Source: Tepidamorphaceae bacterium
GTDB taxonomy: Bacteria; Pseudomonadota; Alphaproteobacteria; Rhizobiales; Tepidamorphaceae
Assembly (NCBI GenBank): GCA_028279445.1
Contig: JANQNT010000031.1
Span: forward strand, 1 to 64,000
Direction of reading: 5' to 3'
Length of the DNA stretch: 64,000 nucleotides
Shown: positions 9,399 to 17,950 of the stretch, piece after piece
Layout of the letters: the number at the start of each line of letters is the position of its first letter
How positions within the stretch are numbered: the stretch's first letter is position 1
Position numbers and translations under genes: made by a program
Notes under the pieces: model-generated
Told to the model about the DNA's origin: nothing
Databases searched by the model: none
What the model saw: the letters and a program-made list of their open reading frames with translations, nothing else

Positions 9399-10361
9399 TC
9401 AGTTGGTCAGCCAGCTGAGCACAACGTCCTGGTTCTTGGCGACCCAGTCCTTTGCGTATTCCTCAACGTCGCGATCCTTGACGGAGAGTTCGTAACCCGC
9501 CTCGCTGAGCACTTCCGGCGGCATCTTGTAGTTGTCGAGCATCGCGGCGACTTCCGGGAATTTCTCGCGGATGGCGGCCGAATAGTGCAGGTGCAGCGTT
9601 GCGCCTTTCCATGCCGTCGAGGCTTCCGACTTCTCCAGCCATTGCGGATCGTCGGTCGGCTGGATGATCGTCCAGGTCGCCGGATCGTGCGCCGGCTCTT
9701 CCAGATAGACGAGATCGTAGGCGACGAAGATGAAGTGCGGCTCGTAGCAGAAGCCCATCCACGGCTCGTCCGCGGTCGCGGCGGCGCCCAGTTCGCCCCA
9801 GGCGACGGTGCCGTCGTATTCCTTCAGCTCCATGGTCTGGTCGTAGCCGTAGGACTTGGCCCGGATCTTCTCGATCACGGTCGACGCCCAGCCCGGTGCG
9901 CCGATCCACACTTCCGGCGTGCCGTTACCGTCCTTGTCGAAGACCTTCATCTTGTCGGGATCGGTCAGGTCATTGATCGAGGTGATGCCGTAGGTATCGG
10001 CGGTGTGCTTGGTCACGCACATGCCCTGCACGGCCTGAACGGGATTTTCGTTCATGACCACCGACTTGTTTTCGTTGACGTATTTGTTGTGCAGGTTGAT
10101 CTGGTTGGGCAGCCAGACTTCCGGATGCAGGTGCATCGAGCCGGCATCCATGGCTTCGAAGATGATCGGGTTGGTGCCGCTCTGCAGCTCGACTTTAAGG
10201 CCGAAGTTCTCCTCGATGACGACCTTGAGAATGTTGGAGGTGGCGTTGGCGGCGGGCCAGTTCGGCACGCCCAGGACAAGATCGGCGGCCTGAGCCGCCC
10301 CGGCCGTGCCCATCGAGACGAGGGCGCTGGCCAGCAGCAGTCTGGTTTTGCTGTTCAGCAT
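9399..10361 (-). CDS. Glycine-betaine-type substrate-binding protein (ProX/OpuAC family)
   Basis: This 320-residue periplasmic protein has a Sec signal peptide that cleaves after AQA (about residue 26). The mature part begins ADLVLGVPNWPAANATSNILK, the start typical of the OpuAC quaternary-ammonium-binding fold. Many Trp and Tyr residues (for example PEVWLPNQ, WMGFCYEPHF, ATWTIIQP) could build a cation-pi cage. ATG at 10361 is preferred to upstream starts because the signal peptide follows directly and AAAGGAA lies upstream. It overlaps the racemase stop by 7 bp, so the importer belongs to the sulfo-lyase operon. The ligand is unproven: glycine betaine-like, or an aminosulfonate zwitterion. 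Confidence 0.88.
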   Translation of the reverse strand: MLNSKTRLLLASALVSMGTAGAAQAADLVLGVPNWPAANATSNILKVVIEENFGLKVELQSGTNPIIFEAMDAGSMHLHPEVWLPNQINLHNKYVNENKSVVMNENPVQAVQGMCVTKHTADTYGITSINDLTDPDKMKVFDKDGNGTPEVWIGAPGWASTVIEKIRAKSYGYDQTMELKEYDGTVAWGELGAAATADEPWMGFCYEPHFIFVAYDLVYLEEPAHDPATWTIIQPTDDPQWLEKSEASTAWKGATLHLHYSAAIREKFPEVAAMLDNYKMPPEVLSEAGYELSVKDRDVEEYAKDWVAKNQDVVLSWLTN

Positions 10362-11143
10362 TGGAGTTGTTCCTTTCCCTGGTGGTCGGTTTTGGTTTGC
10401 ATGGAGGCAGCGCTCGACCCGCGCGCCGCCCCTCTGGCAGGATGATGACCTCTCGCGTAAGCAACGCACGCTTCGGCCAGCGCATCAAGCGTATCGAATA
10501 GCGGATTGACGGCGCGCAGGTTTTGCGCCAGCACCGAAAACTCCGTGCAGCACACCATGACGACGTCTGCACCGTGCTCCGCCAGGTGATCCGCGGCCCG
10601 CTGCAAGGCGGCGACCGCATCCGCCGAGATGCCGTGTTTCTTGACGCCGCGGATGATGGCGAGGCGCTCCTCGGCGTCCTGGCCATGGACCGGGACCAGT
10701 CCGGCCCACTCCAGGGGACGCTGGAACACGCCTGTCTGCGCCAGTGCGGGCGATCCGAGGACGCCGATCCGCGCGCCGGCCCCGGTCAGGGCGCGGGCCT
10801 TTGCGGCGGCGAGCTCGACCATGTTCAGGAATGGCACGGACACTGCGTCGGTGATCGCGTCCGCATAGCAATGGGCGGTGTTGCAGGGCATCGCCAGCGC
10901 TTCGGCGCCGGCGTCCTCCAGGCCGCGCCCCATGGCGGCCAGTACGGGGCCGGGGTCTTCGCCGTCGCCGTCGATCAGCGCCTTGATGCGCGAGGGCACC
11001 TGCGTGTTGTTGTGGACGATGAGCGGGATGTGGTCGGCGTCGTCGTCCGCCGGCACGATGTCGACCATCTTCTGCATGAAGAGGATGGTGGCTTGCGGGC
11101 CCATGCCACCCAGAACGCCGATGGTCGCCTTGGCCGGTGTCAT
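10355..11143 (-). CDS. Aspartate/glutamate racemase family protein; candidate cysteate racemase
   Basis: This 262-residue PLP-independent amino-acid racemase-like protein shows GVLGGMGPQATI (residues 9-20), the first catalytic-Cys motif MPCNTAH (Cys87) and the second VCCTEF (Cys199). Both match aspartate racemase rather than MurI or hydantoin racemase. It overlaps the aminotransferase stop by ATGA. The last about 28 residues are a Ser/Gln-rich extension made by read-through into the next gene's leader. Cysteate is the sulfonate analogue of aspartate, and the gene lies in the cysteate sulfo-lyase operon, so interconversion of D- and L-cysteate is a reasonable inference. Plain aspartate racemase remains possible. 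Confidence 0.8.
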   Translation of the reverse strand: MTPAKATIGVLGGMGPQATILFMQKMVDIVPADDDADHIPLIVHNNTQVPSRIKALIDGDGEDPGPVLAAMGRGLEDAGAEALAMPCNTAHCYADAITDAVSVPFLNMVELAAAKARALTGAGARIGVLGSPALAQTGVFQRPLEWAGLVPVHGQDAEERLAIIRGVKKHGISADAVAALQRAADHLAEHGADVVMVCCTEFSVLAQNLRAVNPLFDTLDALAEACVAYARGHHPARGAARGSSAASMQTKTDHQGKEQLQC

Positions 11144-12342
11144 GCGGCGCCATCCATCGACATTTGCGAGAGCGTATGGGCGATGATCCGCGCGATGTGC
11201 TCGCAGTCACCCAGAGTGAACGTGAGCGGGATGCGCATGTCGAACAGACCGGCCAGGAGCCGATCGGTCTTCGCAAGCTGTTGCGGCTCGATATAGGTCC
11301 AACTGTGGTGGTTGGAGGTGTAGCCGACGGGATTGTCATCGCCGAACCACTTCAGTTCCACGCCCAGCGCCTTGTTGGCGTCGACGAACGCCCGCGCCGC
11401 GCCCGGCTCGGCCCAGGGCAGACGAAACTGGATCGAGCTGCCGACATAGAACTCGGAGCGATGGCGGTTCGGCAGGACGACGCCCGGGATATCGGCGAGG
11501 TGGCTGGCGAGCAGGTCGTATCGCGCGTTCCAGCGGGCGATATTCTCGTCGAGCGCGGCCAGTTGGGGCAGCAGGATCGCCGCGCGCAGGTTGTCCATGC
11601 GCCCGGACATGTTGGGCGTTTCGAGCCGGATCGTGTCGAAGATTTCCCTGGGCGGGGCGGCGCCGTGGCGCTCATAGAGCATGTAGGAGCCCGACAGCAC
11701 GATGGCGCGGGCCATGAATTCGGCATTATCCGACGTCAGCAGTCCGCCCTCGCCGGAGTTCAGGTGCTTGTAGGTCTGGGTCGAGAAGCATCCGGCCAGG
11801 CCGAAGCTGCCGCTGAGCCTTCCGTTCCAGCGCGCACCCATCGTATGGGCGCAGTCTTCCAGCAGCAGCACGCCGGACGCATCGAGCAGGGCGACCAGCG
11901 CGTCCATGTCGCACAGATGGCCGCGCATGTTCGACAACAGCAGCACCCTGGCGCCGCTCGATGTGATCTTGCTGCGCAGATCGTCGAGGTCGATGACGAG
12001 GTCGTCGGTGATGTCGACCAGCACCGGATTGGCGCCGACGCTTGCGATCGCGCCGGGTACGGGCGCGAGCGTGAACCCGTTGGTCAGGACATTGTCGCCC
12101 GGCGCGACGCCGGCAGCCCGCAGCGCAAGCGACATTGCGTAGCCGCCGGACGCGCAGGCCAGGCAGTAGCTGGCTCCCTGATAGTCCGCATAGGCGCGCT
12201 CCAGCCGGGAGACCACGCTGGGCTCATCGCCATCGGTGTTGTAGCGGTGCAGGCGGCCGCCGCGCATCACCTCGCCGGCGGCCGCGATGGCCGCTTCGGG
12301 TATGGCTTCCTGCTGGGTGAAGTTGCCGCGGAACGGGGTCAA
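11140..12342 (-). CDS. DegT/DnrJ/EryC1-family PLP aminotransferase
   Basis: This 400-residue fold-type-I PLP enzyme is assigned to the DegT/EryC1/StrS family. Features include the cofactor-phosphate-binding CASGGYAMSLAL (about 63-74), the Asp of LLLEDCAHTMGA (Asp163) and the Schiff-base Lys192 in STQTYKHLNSGEGG. Most relatives aminate keto-sugars, yet no sugar pathway genes lie nearby. It starts at TTG, 13 bp before the sulfo-lyase stop, with a GGAGG box at good spacing. Its place between a cysteate lyase and a racemase suggests transamination of an aminosulfonate (for instance cysteate to sulfopyruvate, which would feed the sulfolactate genes next door). This is inference from context only. 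Confidence 0.82.
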   Translation of the reverse strand: MTPFRGNFTQQEAIPEAAIAAAGEVMRGGRLHRYNTDGDEPSVVSRLERAYADYQGASYCLACASGGYAMSLALRAAGVAPGDNVLTNGFTLAPVPGAIASVGANPVLVDITDDLVIDLDDLRSKITSSGARVLLLSNMRGHLCDMDALVALLDASGVLLLEDCAHTMGARWNGRLSGSFGLAGCFSTQTYKHLNSGEGGLLTSDNAEFMARAIVLSGSYMLYERHGAAPPREIFDTIRLETPNMSGRMDNLRAAILLPQLAALDENIARWNARYDLLASHLADIPGVVLPNRHRSEFYVGSSIQFRLPWAEPGAARAFVDANKALGVELKWFGDDNPVGYTSNHHSWTYIEPQQLAKTDRLLAGLFDMRIPLTFTLGDCEHIARIIAHTLSQMSMDGAA

Positions 12343-12354
12343 CAGCGCCTCCGC

Positions 12355-13380
12355 TTACTCGGCGGCCTGCACGGCCGGCCTGTCGTAGCCGAAGGCGCCG
12401 GTGTAGCCGAACAGCGCGACCGCGCCGCCGGTGTGCAGGAAGACGATGTTCTCGTCGCCAGCAAATTCGCCCTTCCTGATCAGGTCGACCAACCCGGCGC
12501 CTCCCTTGCCGGAGTAGACCGGGTCCAGGAGTATACCTTCAAGCCGCGCGAACATCTCAATGGCCTGCAGACATTCCGGCGTCGGGATGCCGTAGCCCTC
12601 GCCGACATAGTCAGTGTTGGCCACAATGTCGTCGCGTGCAACCACGCCGGGGCAACCGAGTTTCTCGGCCGTTGCGATGGCCAGGTTGTAGACGTTCTCC
12701 TCCTGCTTTGGCCTGGGCGCGCGCACGCCGATGCCGAGCAGGGGAATGTCGGCGTTGATGGCCTTGAGGCCGACGATGAGACCAGCCTGCGTGCCCGCGC
12801 TGCCGGTCGCATGGACGATCCGGTCGATCTTCAGACCCATTGCGTTGGCTTGCTGCACCAGTTCCATGGCGGCATTGGCATAGCCCAATGCGCCGGTCGG
12901 GTTCGATCCGCCGCCGGGGATGGTGTAGACGTTGCGCCCCTTTGCCCGGAATGTCTCGGCGACCGCCTCCATCTCCGCGTTCATGTCGAGACCACCGGGG
13001 CGCTTTTCCGCCGTGGCGCCATGCAGATAATCGAGGAAGACGTTGCCGTTGGTGTTGTAGTCGACGTCGTTCGATCCCGTCCGGTCCTCCAGCAGGATGT
13101 GGCAGTCCATGCCCATGCGCGCTGCGAAGGCCGCCGTCTGGCGGGCGTGGTTGGATTGGGTCGCGCCCTGGGTGATGACAAGGTCTGCGCCCTGGGCCGC
13201 GGCCTCCGCCATCAGGAATTCCAGCTTTCGCGTCTTGTTGCCGCCCGTCGACAGCCCCGTGCAATCGTCCCGCTTGATCCACACGCGCGGTCCGCCAAGC
13301 GTTTCCGACAGCCTGTCCATGGGCTCGAGCGCGGTTGGCAGATGTGCCAGGTGCACCCGCGGAAAACGCGAAAAATGCAT
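12355..13380 (-). CDS. cuyA: L-cysteate sulfo-lyase (D-cysteine desulfhydrase homologue)
   Basis: This 341-residue fold-type-II PLP enzyme cleaves L-cysteate to pyruvate, ammonium and sulfite if it is CuyA. The PLP lysine is Lys49 in [24 protein letters not shown] forms the phosphate cup, and [10 protein letters not shown] and [14 protein letters not shown] follow the ACC-deaminase/D-cysteine desulfhydrase pattern. Residues CTGLSTGG rather than the enteric DcyD VTPMAMGG, the divergent LysR gene and the adjoining sulfolactate locus favour CuyA. ATG at 13380 has GGAGGTGA upstream; longer in-frame starts run into the LysR operator. It is the first gene of a six-gene operon. D-cysteine desulfhydrase is the alternative. 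Confidence 0.78.
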   Translation of the reverse strand: MHFSRFPRVHLAHLPTALEPMDRLSETLGGPRVWIKRDDCTGLSTGGNKTRKLEFLMAEAAAQGADLVITQGATQSNHARQTAAFAARMGMDCHILLEDRTGSNDVDYNTNGNVFLDYLHGATAEKRPGGLDMNAEMEAVAETFRAKGRNVYTIPGGGSNPTGALGYANAAMELVQQANAMGLKIDRIVHATGSAGTQAGLIVGLKAINADIPLLGIGVRAPRPKQEENVYNLAIATAEKLGCPGVVARDDIVANTDYVGEGYGIPTPECLQAIEMFARLEGILLDPVYSGKGGAGLVDLIRKGEFAGDENIVFLHTGGAVALFGYTGAFGYDRPAVQAAE

Positions 13381-13461
13381 GGAAGTCACCTCCGGGTCCG
13401 TTCTTTTGCGCACTCTTGCATTGCCTTTCACGAGGTTCAAATGCAATTTTCGTGGCAGATC

Positions 13462-13476
13462 ATGCAGGACCTGCAT
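13462..13476. promoter_or_regulatory. LysR-type box between cuyA and its regulator
   Basis: ATGCAGGACCTGCAT is a perfect 7+1+7 palindrome containing a T-N11-A core. It lies 17 bp before the LysR start and 81 bp before cuyA. A second inverted pair, TTGCAT at 13416-13421 and ATGCAA at 13441-13446, lies closer to cuyA. The arrangement fits a recognition site with a weaker activation site. Confidence 0.7.
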
Positions 13477-13493
13477 ATTGAGCCCGGTGTGCC

Positions 13494-14399
13494 ATGAGGA
13501 TTGACTGGCTTGAGGACATCATCGCGCTGCTCGACACCGGCTCGGTGGTCGAGGCGGCGGCGATGCGCAATGTTTCGCAATCGGCTTTCTCGCGGCGCAT
13601 TCAGACCCTGGAGGTGCTGCTCGATGTCGGGCTGATCGACAGGCGCTCGAAGCCGAACCGCCCGACGGCCGCCCTGCGCAATCACGAGGAAGCGTTGCGG
13701 CAGGCCGCGCGCCAGCAGCGCAGCCTGATCAAGCAGATCCAGACCGAGAGCCGTTCGGGATCGGAGCTCGTGGTCGTTGCATGCCAGCATGCGATCACGG
13801 CCTCGCTGGGGCCGCAGATCGTGAAGCTGATCGCCGGCGCGGGAAAGGCGCATGTGCGTCTGCGTTCGGCCAACCGCAACGAATGCGAGGCGCTGCTGCT
13901 GACCGGGCAGGCGGACTTTTCCATCACCTACGGTATGGAGGCCGACGCGGCAGGGCACCGGGCCGCGATGACTGACGAGGCCTTCATCGCCAACGAACGG
14001 CTGATTCCGGTCTATCGGGCGCCGGCGGTCGAGGAGATGCTCGTGCGCTTCGAGGCGGGCAATCTCGATGTGATTGCCTATCCCGCCGACGTCTTCCTGG
14101 GCATCGCCGTGGAACGGCACATCTACCCGCACATCGAGCGTGAGTGCCGCCTCAACATCGTCGCGGAGACGGCGCTGACCCTGGCAGCCAAGCAGATGGC
14201 CTCAGCGGGCGTCGGCGTTGCCTGGGTTCCGGAAGCGCTGGCGCAAGCCGATCTCGGCGACGAGCGGCTCAGCGATCTCAGCGGGCAATTGGGCAGTCTG
14301 GGCATGCAGATCGTCGCCCGCAAACGCGCCGAGGACACCACGGACCTGCACACCCGCATCTGGGATGAACTCTCCCGCAGCGGCGCTGTCGCTCCTTAG
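13494..14399 (+). CDS. cuyR: LysR-family regulator of the cuyA operon
   Basis: This 301-residue regulator has an N-terminal winged helix-turn-helix (about 3-62, with [24 protein letters not shown]) and a substrate-binding effector domain from about residue 90 ([20 protein letters not shown]). It is divergent from cuyA across 113 bp holding a T-N11-A palindrome. The effector domain presumably senses an aminosulfonate or a product. The name cuyR is used by analogy with the divergent LysR gene described next to cuyA in marine alphaproteobacteria; identity is inferred from position. It converges with the GntR gene 40 bp further on. Confidence 0.82.
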   Translation: MRIDWLEDIIALLDTGSVVEAAAMRNVSQSAFSRRIQTLEVLLDVGLIDRRSKPNRPTAALRNHEEALRQAARQQRSLIKQIQTESRSGSELVVVACQHAITASLGPQIVKLIAGAGKAHVRLRSANRNECEALLLTGQADFSITYGMEADAAGHRAAMTDEAFIANERLIPVYRAPAVEEMLVRFEAGNLDVIAYPADVFLGIAVERHIYPHIERECRLNIVAETALTLAAKQMASAGVGVAWVPEALAQADLGDERLSDLSGQLGSLGMQIVARKRAEDTTDLHTRIWDELSRSGAVAP

Positions 14400-14406
14400 A
14401 TTCTGA

Positions 14407-14421
14407 CTGCCGATACAGCCT
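14407..14421 (+). repeat. Interspersed repeat copy 4 (CTGCCGATACAGCCT)
   Basis: This copy carries one base change (T to C). It fills the 40-bp gap between the convergent LysR and GntR genes and is therefore downstream of both. Confidence 0.45.
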
Positions 14422-14439
14422 GGCGCGCTTCGAGACGCG

Positions 14440-15141
14440 TCAGCTCAGGGTGATCGAATAGGACAGATTGTCGGTGATCACGACGCTCTCGCGCAGCTCC
14501 ACGCACCTGTCGAGCAGGTCGAAACCCCTACGTTCCACGATCAGCGATGGCTTGCCGGGCTCATAGCCCAAATCGGTGGCCAGCTTCTCGTCGAGCACGT
14601 CGGCGCGCAGGTTCTCCTTCGCCGTCACGATGATGCAGGAGTAGCTTCGCTGGAACAGCACATAGAGTGTGTTGGGCAACGGCGCACGATCCTGCAGGCC
14701 GGGGAACATCGCGGCCGAGACGACGACGGTCTCGTGGCAGATGGCGCGCCCCTGGAACGAGCGCACGCGCGCGATCTCGTAGACCTCGGCGGGGTGATCG
14801 AAGAGCGCGTGCGTTTCTTCCGGTCGGGCGGGGCGGCGGAAGACGCTGTTGCGGTCGAGCTCCGGCGGGATCTGGTTGCCGTCGGCATCGCGCAGCCGAA
14901 AGAAGTGGAACAGCGAGCTTTCCGGCGTGCGCAGCGTGACGAAGGTGCCGCGTCCCTGACGGCGCTCCACGACGCCCTTGCGCTCGAGCTCCGTCAGGGC
15001 CTTGCGTGCCGTGCCCTGGCTGACATCGAACTCGTCCCCGAGCTCGAATTCGCTGGGCAGCATCGCGCCCGGCGGATAGGCGCCCGTGGCGATCCGGCTC
15101 AATATGTCCTTGTAGACGGACCTGTATAGCGGTTCCGACAC
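14440..15141 (-). CDS. GntR-family (HutC-type) regulator of the sulfolactate genes
   Basis: This 233-residue protein has a GntR winged helix at about residues 6-72 (LPSEFELGDEFDVSQGTARKALTELERKGVVERRQGRGTF) and a C-terminal UTRA ligand domain of the HutC subfamily. It starts at GTG with AAGGAG about 10 bp upstream. It diverges from suyA across 127 bp that hold a sigma-70-like promoter whose spacer contains a 7+7 inverted repeat (15209-15232). It is therefore the likely repressor of suyAB-slcC and the TTT importer, with sulfolactate or a related acid as inducer. Comparable sulfolactate loci carry their own regulator, so the role fits. Confidence 0.85.
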   Translation of the reverse strand: MSEPLYRSVYKDILSRIATGAYPPGAMLPSEFELGDEFDVSQGTARKALTELERKGVVERRQGRGTFVTLRTPESSLFHFFRLRDADGNQIPPELDRNSVFRRPARPEETHALFDHPAEVYEIARVRSFQGRAICHETVVVSAAMFPGLQDRAPLPNTLYVLFQRSYSCIIVTAKENLRADVLDEKLATDLGYEPGKPSLIVERRGFDLLDRCVELRESVVITDNLSYSITLS

Positions 15142-15202
15142 GGGCTGGCGCTCCTTTTTATCCGCAATACCACAGCGAACTTGCTGCGCTCAATGACAAG
15201 GC

Positions 15203-15232
15203 TTGACTCTTATATAATTATTAACATATAAG
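15203..15232 (+). promoter_or_regulatory. suyAB promoter with embedded GntR operator
   Basis: TTGACT (15203-15208) and TATAAG (15227-15232) are spaced by 18 bp and resemble -35/-10 boxes. The inverted repeat CTTATAT (15209-15215) and ATATAAG (15226-15232) overlaps spacer and -10 box, so a bound dimer would block polymerase. The suyA ATG is 36 bp beyond the -10 box. Confidence 0.7.
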
Positions 15233-15268
15233 ATTGGCAACACCGTCCAACCAAGAGTGAGAAACAAG

Positions 15269-15559
15269 ATGTCCGAGATTCCCCATCTTCTCGTGCATGA
15301 GCATGCCGACAATGTCGGTGTGGTCGTGGTCGAGGGGCTGACGGCCGGCACCGACATGCTGTGCTGTGTCACCCATGACAACTCCACCTTCCGCCTGCAG
15401 GCCGGTGCCGATGTGCCGATCGGGCACAAGATCGCGCTGAAGGACTTCAAGGAGGGCGACACGGCGATCAAGTACGGCGAGGACATCGGCAAGATCATCG
15501 CCGGCATCCCGAAGGGCGGCCACGTCCACACGCACAACTGCAAGACCAAGCGCTGGTAG
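15269..15559 (+). CDS. suyA: (2R)-sulfolactate sulfo-lyase, small subunit (SAF domain)
   Basis: This 96-residue protein consists of one SAF domain, the N-terminal part of the altronate dehydratase family made as a separate subunit. Visible features are [18 protein letters not shown], the IPxGHK-like [12 protein letters not shown] and the end [14 protein letters not shown]. In split form it pairs with the large subunit encoded 11 bp downstream. In Paracoccus SuyAB this pair cleaves sulfolactate to pyruvate and sulfite. The alternative, altronate dehydratase, is less likely because no uronate genes are present while a sulfolactate-type dehydrogenase and TTT importer follow. Start at ATG 15269; the GTG at 15257 lacks a ribosome site. 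Confidence 0.78.
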   Translation: MSEIPHLLVHEHADNVGVVVVEGLTAGTDMLCCVTHDNSTFRLQAGADVPIGHKIALKDFKEGDTAIKYGEDIGKIIAGIPKGGHVHTHNCKTKRW

Positions 15560-15570
15560 GGGTAAAGGCA

Positions 15571-16752
15571 ATGGCATCGAAATACGCGAACATGACGGTC
15601 AAGGGCTACCGTCGCGAGAACGGCCGGGTCGGCGTGCGCAACCACGTCGTCATCCTGCCGGTGGACGACATCTCCAACGCCGCCTGCGAGGCGGTCGCCA
15701 ACAATGTGAAGGGCACGCTGGCCATTCCGCACGCCTACGGGCGCTTGCAGTTCGGCGAGGACCTTGAGCTGCATTTCCGTACCATGATCGGCACCGGATC
15801 GAACCCCAACGTCGCCGCGGTGGTGGTCATCGGCATCGAGCCGGGCTGGACCAAGCGCATCGCCGACGGCATCCGCGAGACCGGCAAGCGCGTGGCCGAG
15901 TTCTCCATCGAGCAGAAGGGCGACTTCGAGACCATCCGCGCCGCAAGCTGGGCCGCCAAGGACTTCGTCCACTGGGCGACCGAACTGCAGCGCGAGGAAT
16001 GCTCGGTCTCCGAGCTCTGGGTCTCCACCAAGTGCGGCGAGAGCGACACCACCACGGGACTGGGTTCCTGCCCGACGGTCGGCAACATGTACGACAAGCT
16101 GCTTCCCGAAGGCATCACGGGCTTCTTCGGCGAAACCTCCGAGATCACCGGCGCTGAGCACATCTGCCAGAAGCGGGCGATCAACGAAGAGGTCGGGGAG
16201 CGCTGGCACGCGATGTGGAAGGCCTATCAGGACGACGTGATCTTCGCCCACCAGACCGACGATCTCTCCGACAGCCAGCCCACCAAGGGCAACATCGAGG
16301 GTGGACTGACCACGATTGAGGAGAAGGCGCTCGGCAATCTGGAGAAGATCGGTCGCACGTCGCAGTACATCGACATTCTCGACCCCGCCGAGAGCCCCAA
16401 GTCCGGCAACGGGCTGTACTTCATGGACTCCTCTTCGGCCGCGGCGGAATGCGTCACGCTGATGGCCGCCGGCGGCGCGGTCATCCACACGTTTCCGACG
16501 GGGCAGGGCAATGTCGTCGGCAACCCGATCGTGCCGGTGATCAAGATCACCGCGAACCCGCGCACGGTGCGCACCATGGGCGAGCACATCGATGTCGACG
16601 TGTCCGGCATCCTGCGCCGCGAGAAGACCATCGACGAGGCCGGCGACGACCTGATCGAGGCGATCCGCCGCACGGCCAACGGCCGGTTCACCGCAGCCGA
16701 AGCGCTCGGTCATCGCGAGTTCTCGATGACCAAACTCTATCGTAGCGCCTGA
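15571..16752 (+). CDS. suyB: (2R)-sulfolactate sulfo-lyase, large subunit (UxaA-C family)
   Basis: This 393-residue catalytic subunit corresponds to the C-terminal UxaA/GarD domain. Family motifs include [19 protein letters not shown], the metal-ligand segment [11 protein letters not shown] (about 151-161) and [14 protein letters not shown] near the end. It would eliminate sulfite from sulfolactate in the cytoplasm, using a divalent iron-type cofactor as in the family. It forms an operon with suyA (11 bp) and slcC (2 bp). Assignment as SuyB rather than altronate dehydratase rests on the neighbours, not on a residue I can point to. Confidence 0.78.
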   Translation: MASKYANMTVKGYRRENGRVGVRNHVVILPVDDISNAACEAVANNVKGTLAIPHAYGRLQFGEDLELHFRTMIGTGSNPNVAAVVVIGIEPGWTKRIADGIRETGKRVAEFSIEQKGDFETIRAASWAAKDFVHWATELQREECSVSELWVSTKCGESDTTTGLGSCPTVGNMYDKLLPEGITGFFGETSEITGAEHICQKRAINEEVGERWHAMWKAYQDDVIFAHQTDDLSDSQPTKGNIEGGLTTIEEKALGNLEKIGRTSQYIDILDPAESPKSGNGLYFMDSSSAAAECVTLMAAGGAVIHTFPTGQGNVVGNPIVPVIKITANPRTVRTMGEHIDVDVSGILRREKTIDEAGDDLIEAIRRTANGRFTAAEALGHREFSMTKLYRSA

Positions 16753-16754
16753 GG

Positions 16755-17684
16755 ATGCTGGTTGTTGTCACCGAGTTCATGGATCGCCCGGCACTGGAGC
16801 GCTTCGGCGACCATGTCCGGGTGGTCTACGAGCCGACCCTGGTCGACGACCGGGCGGCAACGCTGGCGGCTGTCGGCGAGGCTTCGGCGATCATCGTGCG
16901 CAACCGCACGCAAGTCGATGCGCAGCTTCTCGCTGCCGCCCCGGACCTGAAGGTGGTCGGCCGGCTCGGTGTCGGGCTCGACAACATCGATCTCGATCAG
17001 TGTGCCCAGCGTGGGGTGGCGGTCTGTCCGGCCACCGGCGCCAATACAAGGTCGGTGGCTGAATACGTCATCGCCACGACGATGATGCTGGTGCGCGGCG
17101 CGTTCCAGTCCAATGCCCGGATGATCGCGGGCGAATGGCCGCGCGGCCAACTCGGCACGGGCGGTGAGGTTGCCGGGCGGCGGCTGGGCCTGTTCGGGTT
17201 TGGCGCCATCGCGCGCGAAGTGGCGCGGCTGGCAGGTGGCCTCGGCCTTGAGGTATCGGCCTACGATCCGCACCTGCCGGGTGATCATCCCGCCTGGGAG
17301 AGCGTTCAGCGCTGTCCCTCGGACGAGCTTCTGGCCACGTCCGATGTCCTGAGCCTGCATGTCCCGCTGACGCCGGAAACCGAAAACCTGATCGATGCGC
17401 AGGTCATCGCCCGCATGAAGGCAGGTGCCGTCCTCATCAACACCGCGCGGGGCGGCATCGTCGACGAGGAGGCGCTTGTCGATGCGCTGCAAACTGGCCG
17501 GCTGGCGGGCGCGGCTCTAGATGTCTTTGCGCAGGAGCCGCTGAGCGCGGAGCGGGGCCGACTGTTTGCATCCGCGCCCAACCTGATACTGACGCCGCAT
17601 GTCGCGGGGGTCACCGAAGAGGGCAATGTCCGGGTCAGCCAATTGACCGTCGAAAATGTCATTCGCGTTCTGGAGGGCCATTGA
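16755..17684 (+). CDS. slcC: D-isomer-specific 2-hydroxyacid dehydrogenase, candidate (S)-sulfolactate dehydrogenase
   Basis: This 309-residue NAD-dependent dehydrogenase belongs to the SerA-like family. The nucleotide-binding GFGAIAREVARLAGGLGLEV sits near residue 153, followed by the Arg of NTARGGIVDEEAL and the catalytic His of LTPHVAGVTEEGN (Glu/His pair). The start overlaps the suyB end by 2 bp, so they are cotranscribed. In Chromohalobacter, SlcC oxidises (S)-sulfolactate to sulfopyruvate, and a second dehydrogenase (ComC) makes the (R)-isomer that SuyAB can cleave. No ComC-like gene lies in the window. A generic phosphoglycerate or glyoxylate reductase is the fallback reading. Confidence 0.75.
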   Translation: MLVVVTEFMDRPALERFGDHVRVVYEPTLVDDRAATLAAVGEASAIIVRNRTQVDAQLLAAAPDLKVVGRLGVGLDNIDLDQCAQRGVAVCPATGANTRSVAEYVIATTMMLVRGAFQSNARMIAGEWPRGQLGTGGEVAGRRLGLFGFGAIAREVARLAGGLGLEVSAYDPHLPGDHPAWESVQRCPSDELLATSDVLSLHVPLTPETENLIDAQVIARMKAGAVLINTARGGIVDEEALVDALQTGRLAGAALDVFAQEPLSAERGRLFASAPNLILTPHVAGVTEEGNVRVSQLTVENVIRVLEGH

Positions 17685-17694
17685 TCGACCGTCG

Positions 17695-17718
17695 CTTCGG
17701 TGCGTCATGACGCCGAAG
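17695..17718 (+). other. Imperfect palindrome downstream of slcC
   Basis: CTTCGG-TG-CGTCATGACGC-CGAAG forms a stem with one bulge. No T-tract follows. It may damp transcription from the suyAB-slcC operon into the importer genes, which start 266 bp after slcC. The rest of the 17719-17950 gap shows only a strong GGAGGAG ribosome site before the next gene. Confidence 0.35.
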
Positions 17719-17950
17719 TCCGGGGCCGGTGACGCACTGCAGACCTTACGTGCCTTTGCCGTCCATGCGCCGGTTTCGGCGAACATGTGTGGACGGTTCA
17801 TGGATCGGCTGCCATTGTGTTGGCGATGAGGGGTTTTGGCCCCTGCAAAGAGACACAGAACGACGGAGACCAGGCAGCCTGGAACTGAAGTTCGCCTTGA
17901 AATGCCCCCTGAAACCAACAGGGGCTGAGTGAAATAGCGGAGGAGCTACG

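Noticed and set aside
10355..11143. Hydantoin racemase linked to the hydantoinase at 3060
   Set aside because: Motifs GGMGPQAT and MPCNTAH with CCTEF follow aspartate racemase, and the gene is in a different operon from the hydantoinase.
11137..13497. 786-codon plus-strand open frame opposite the aminotransferase and cuyA
   Set aside because: Spans several well-supported minus-strand genes and their gap, with low-complexity composition; an artefact of GC-rich codon use.
15269..16752. Altronate dehydratase (UxaA) as the identity of the split protein pair
   Set aside because: No uxaB, uxaC, kdgK or uronate transporter nearby; sulfolactate-type dehydrogenase and TTT importer fit SuyAB better. 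Kept as an alternative.
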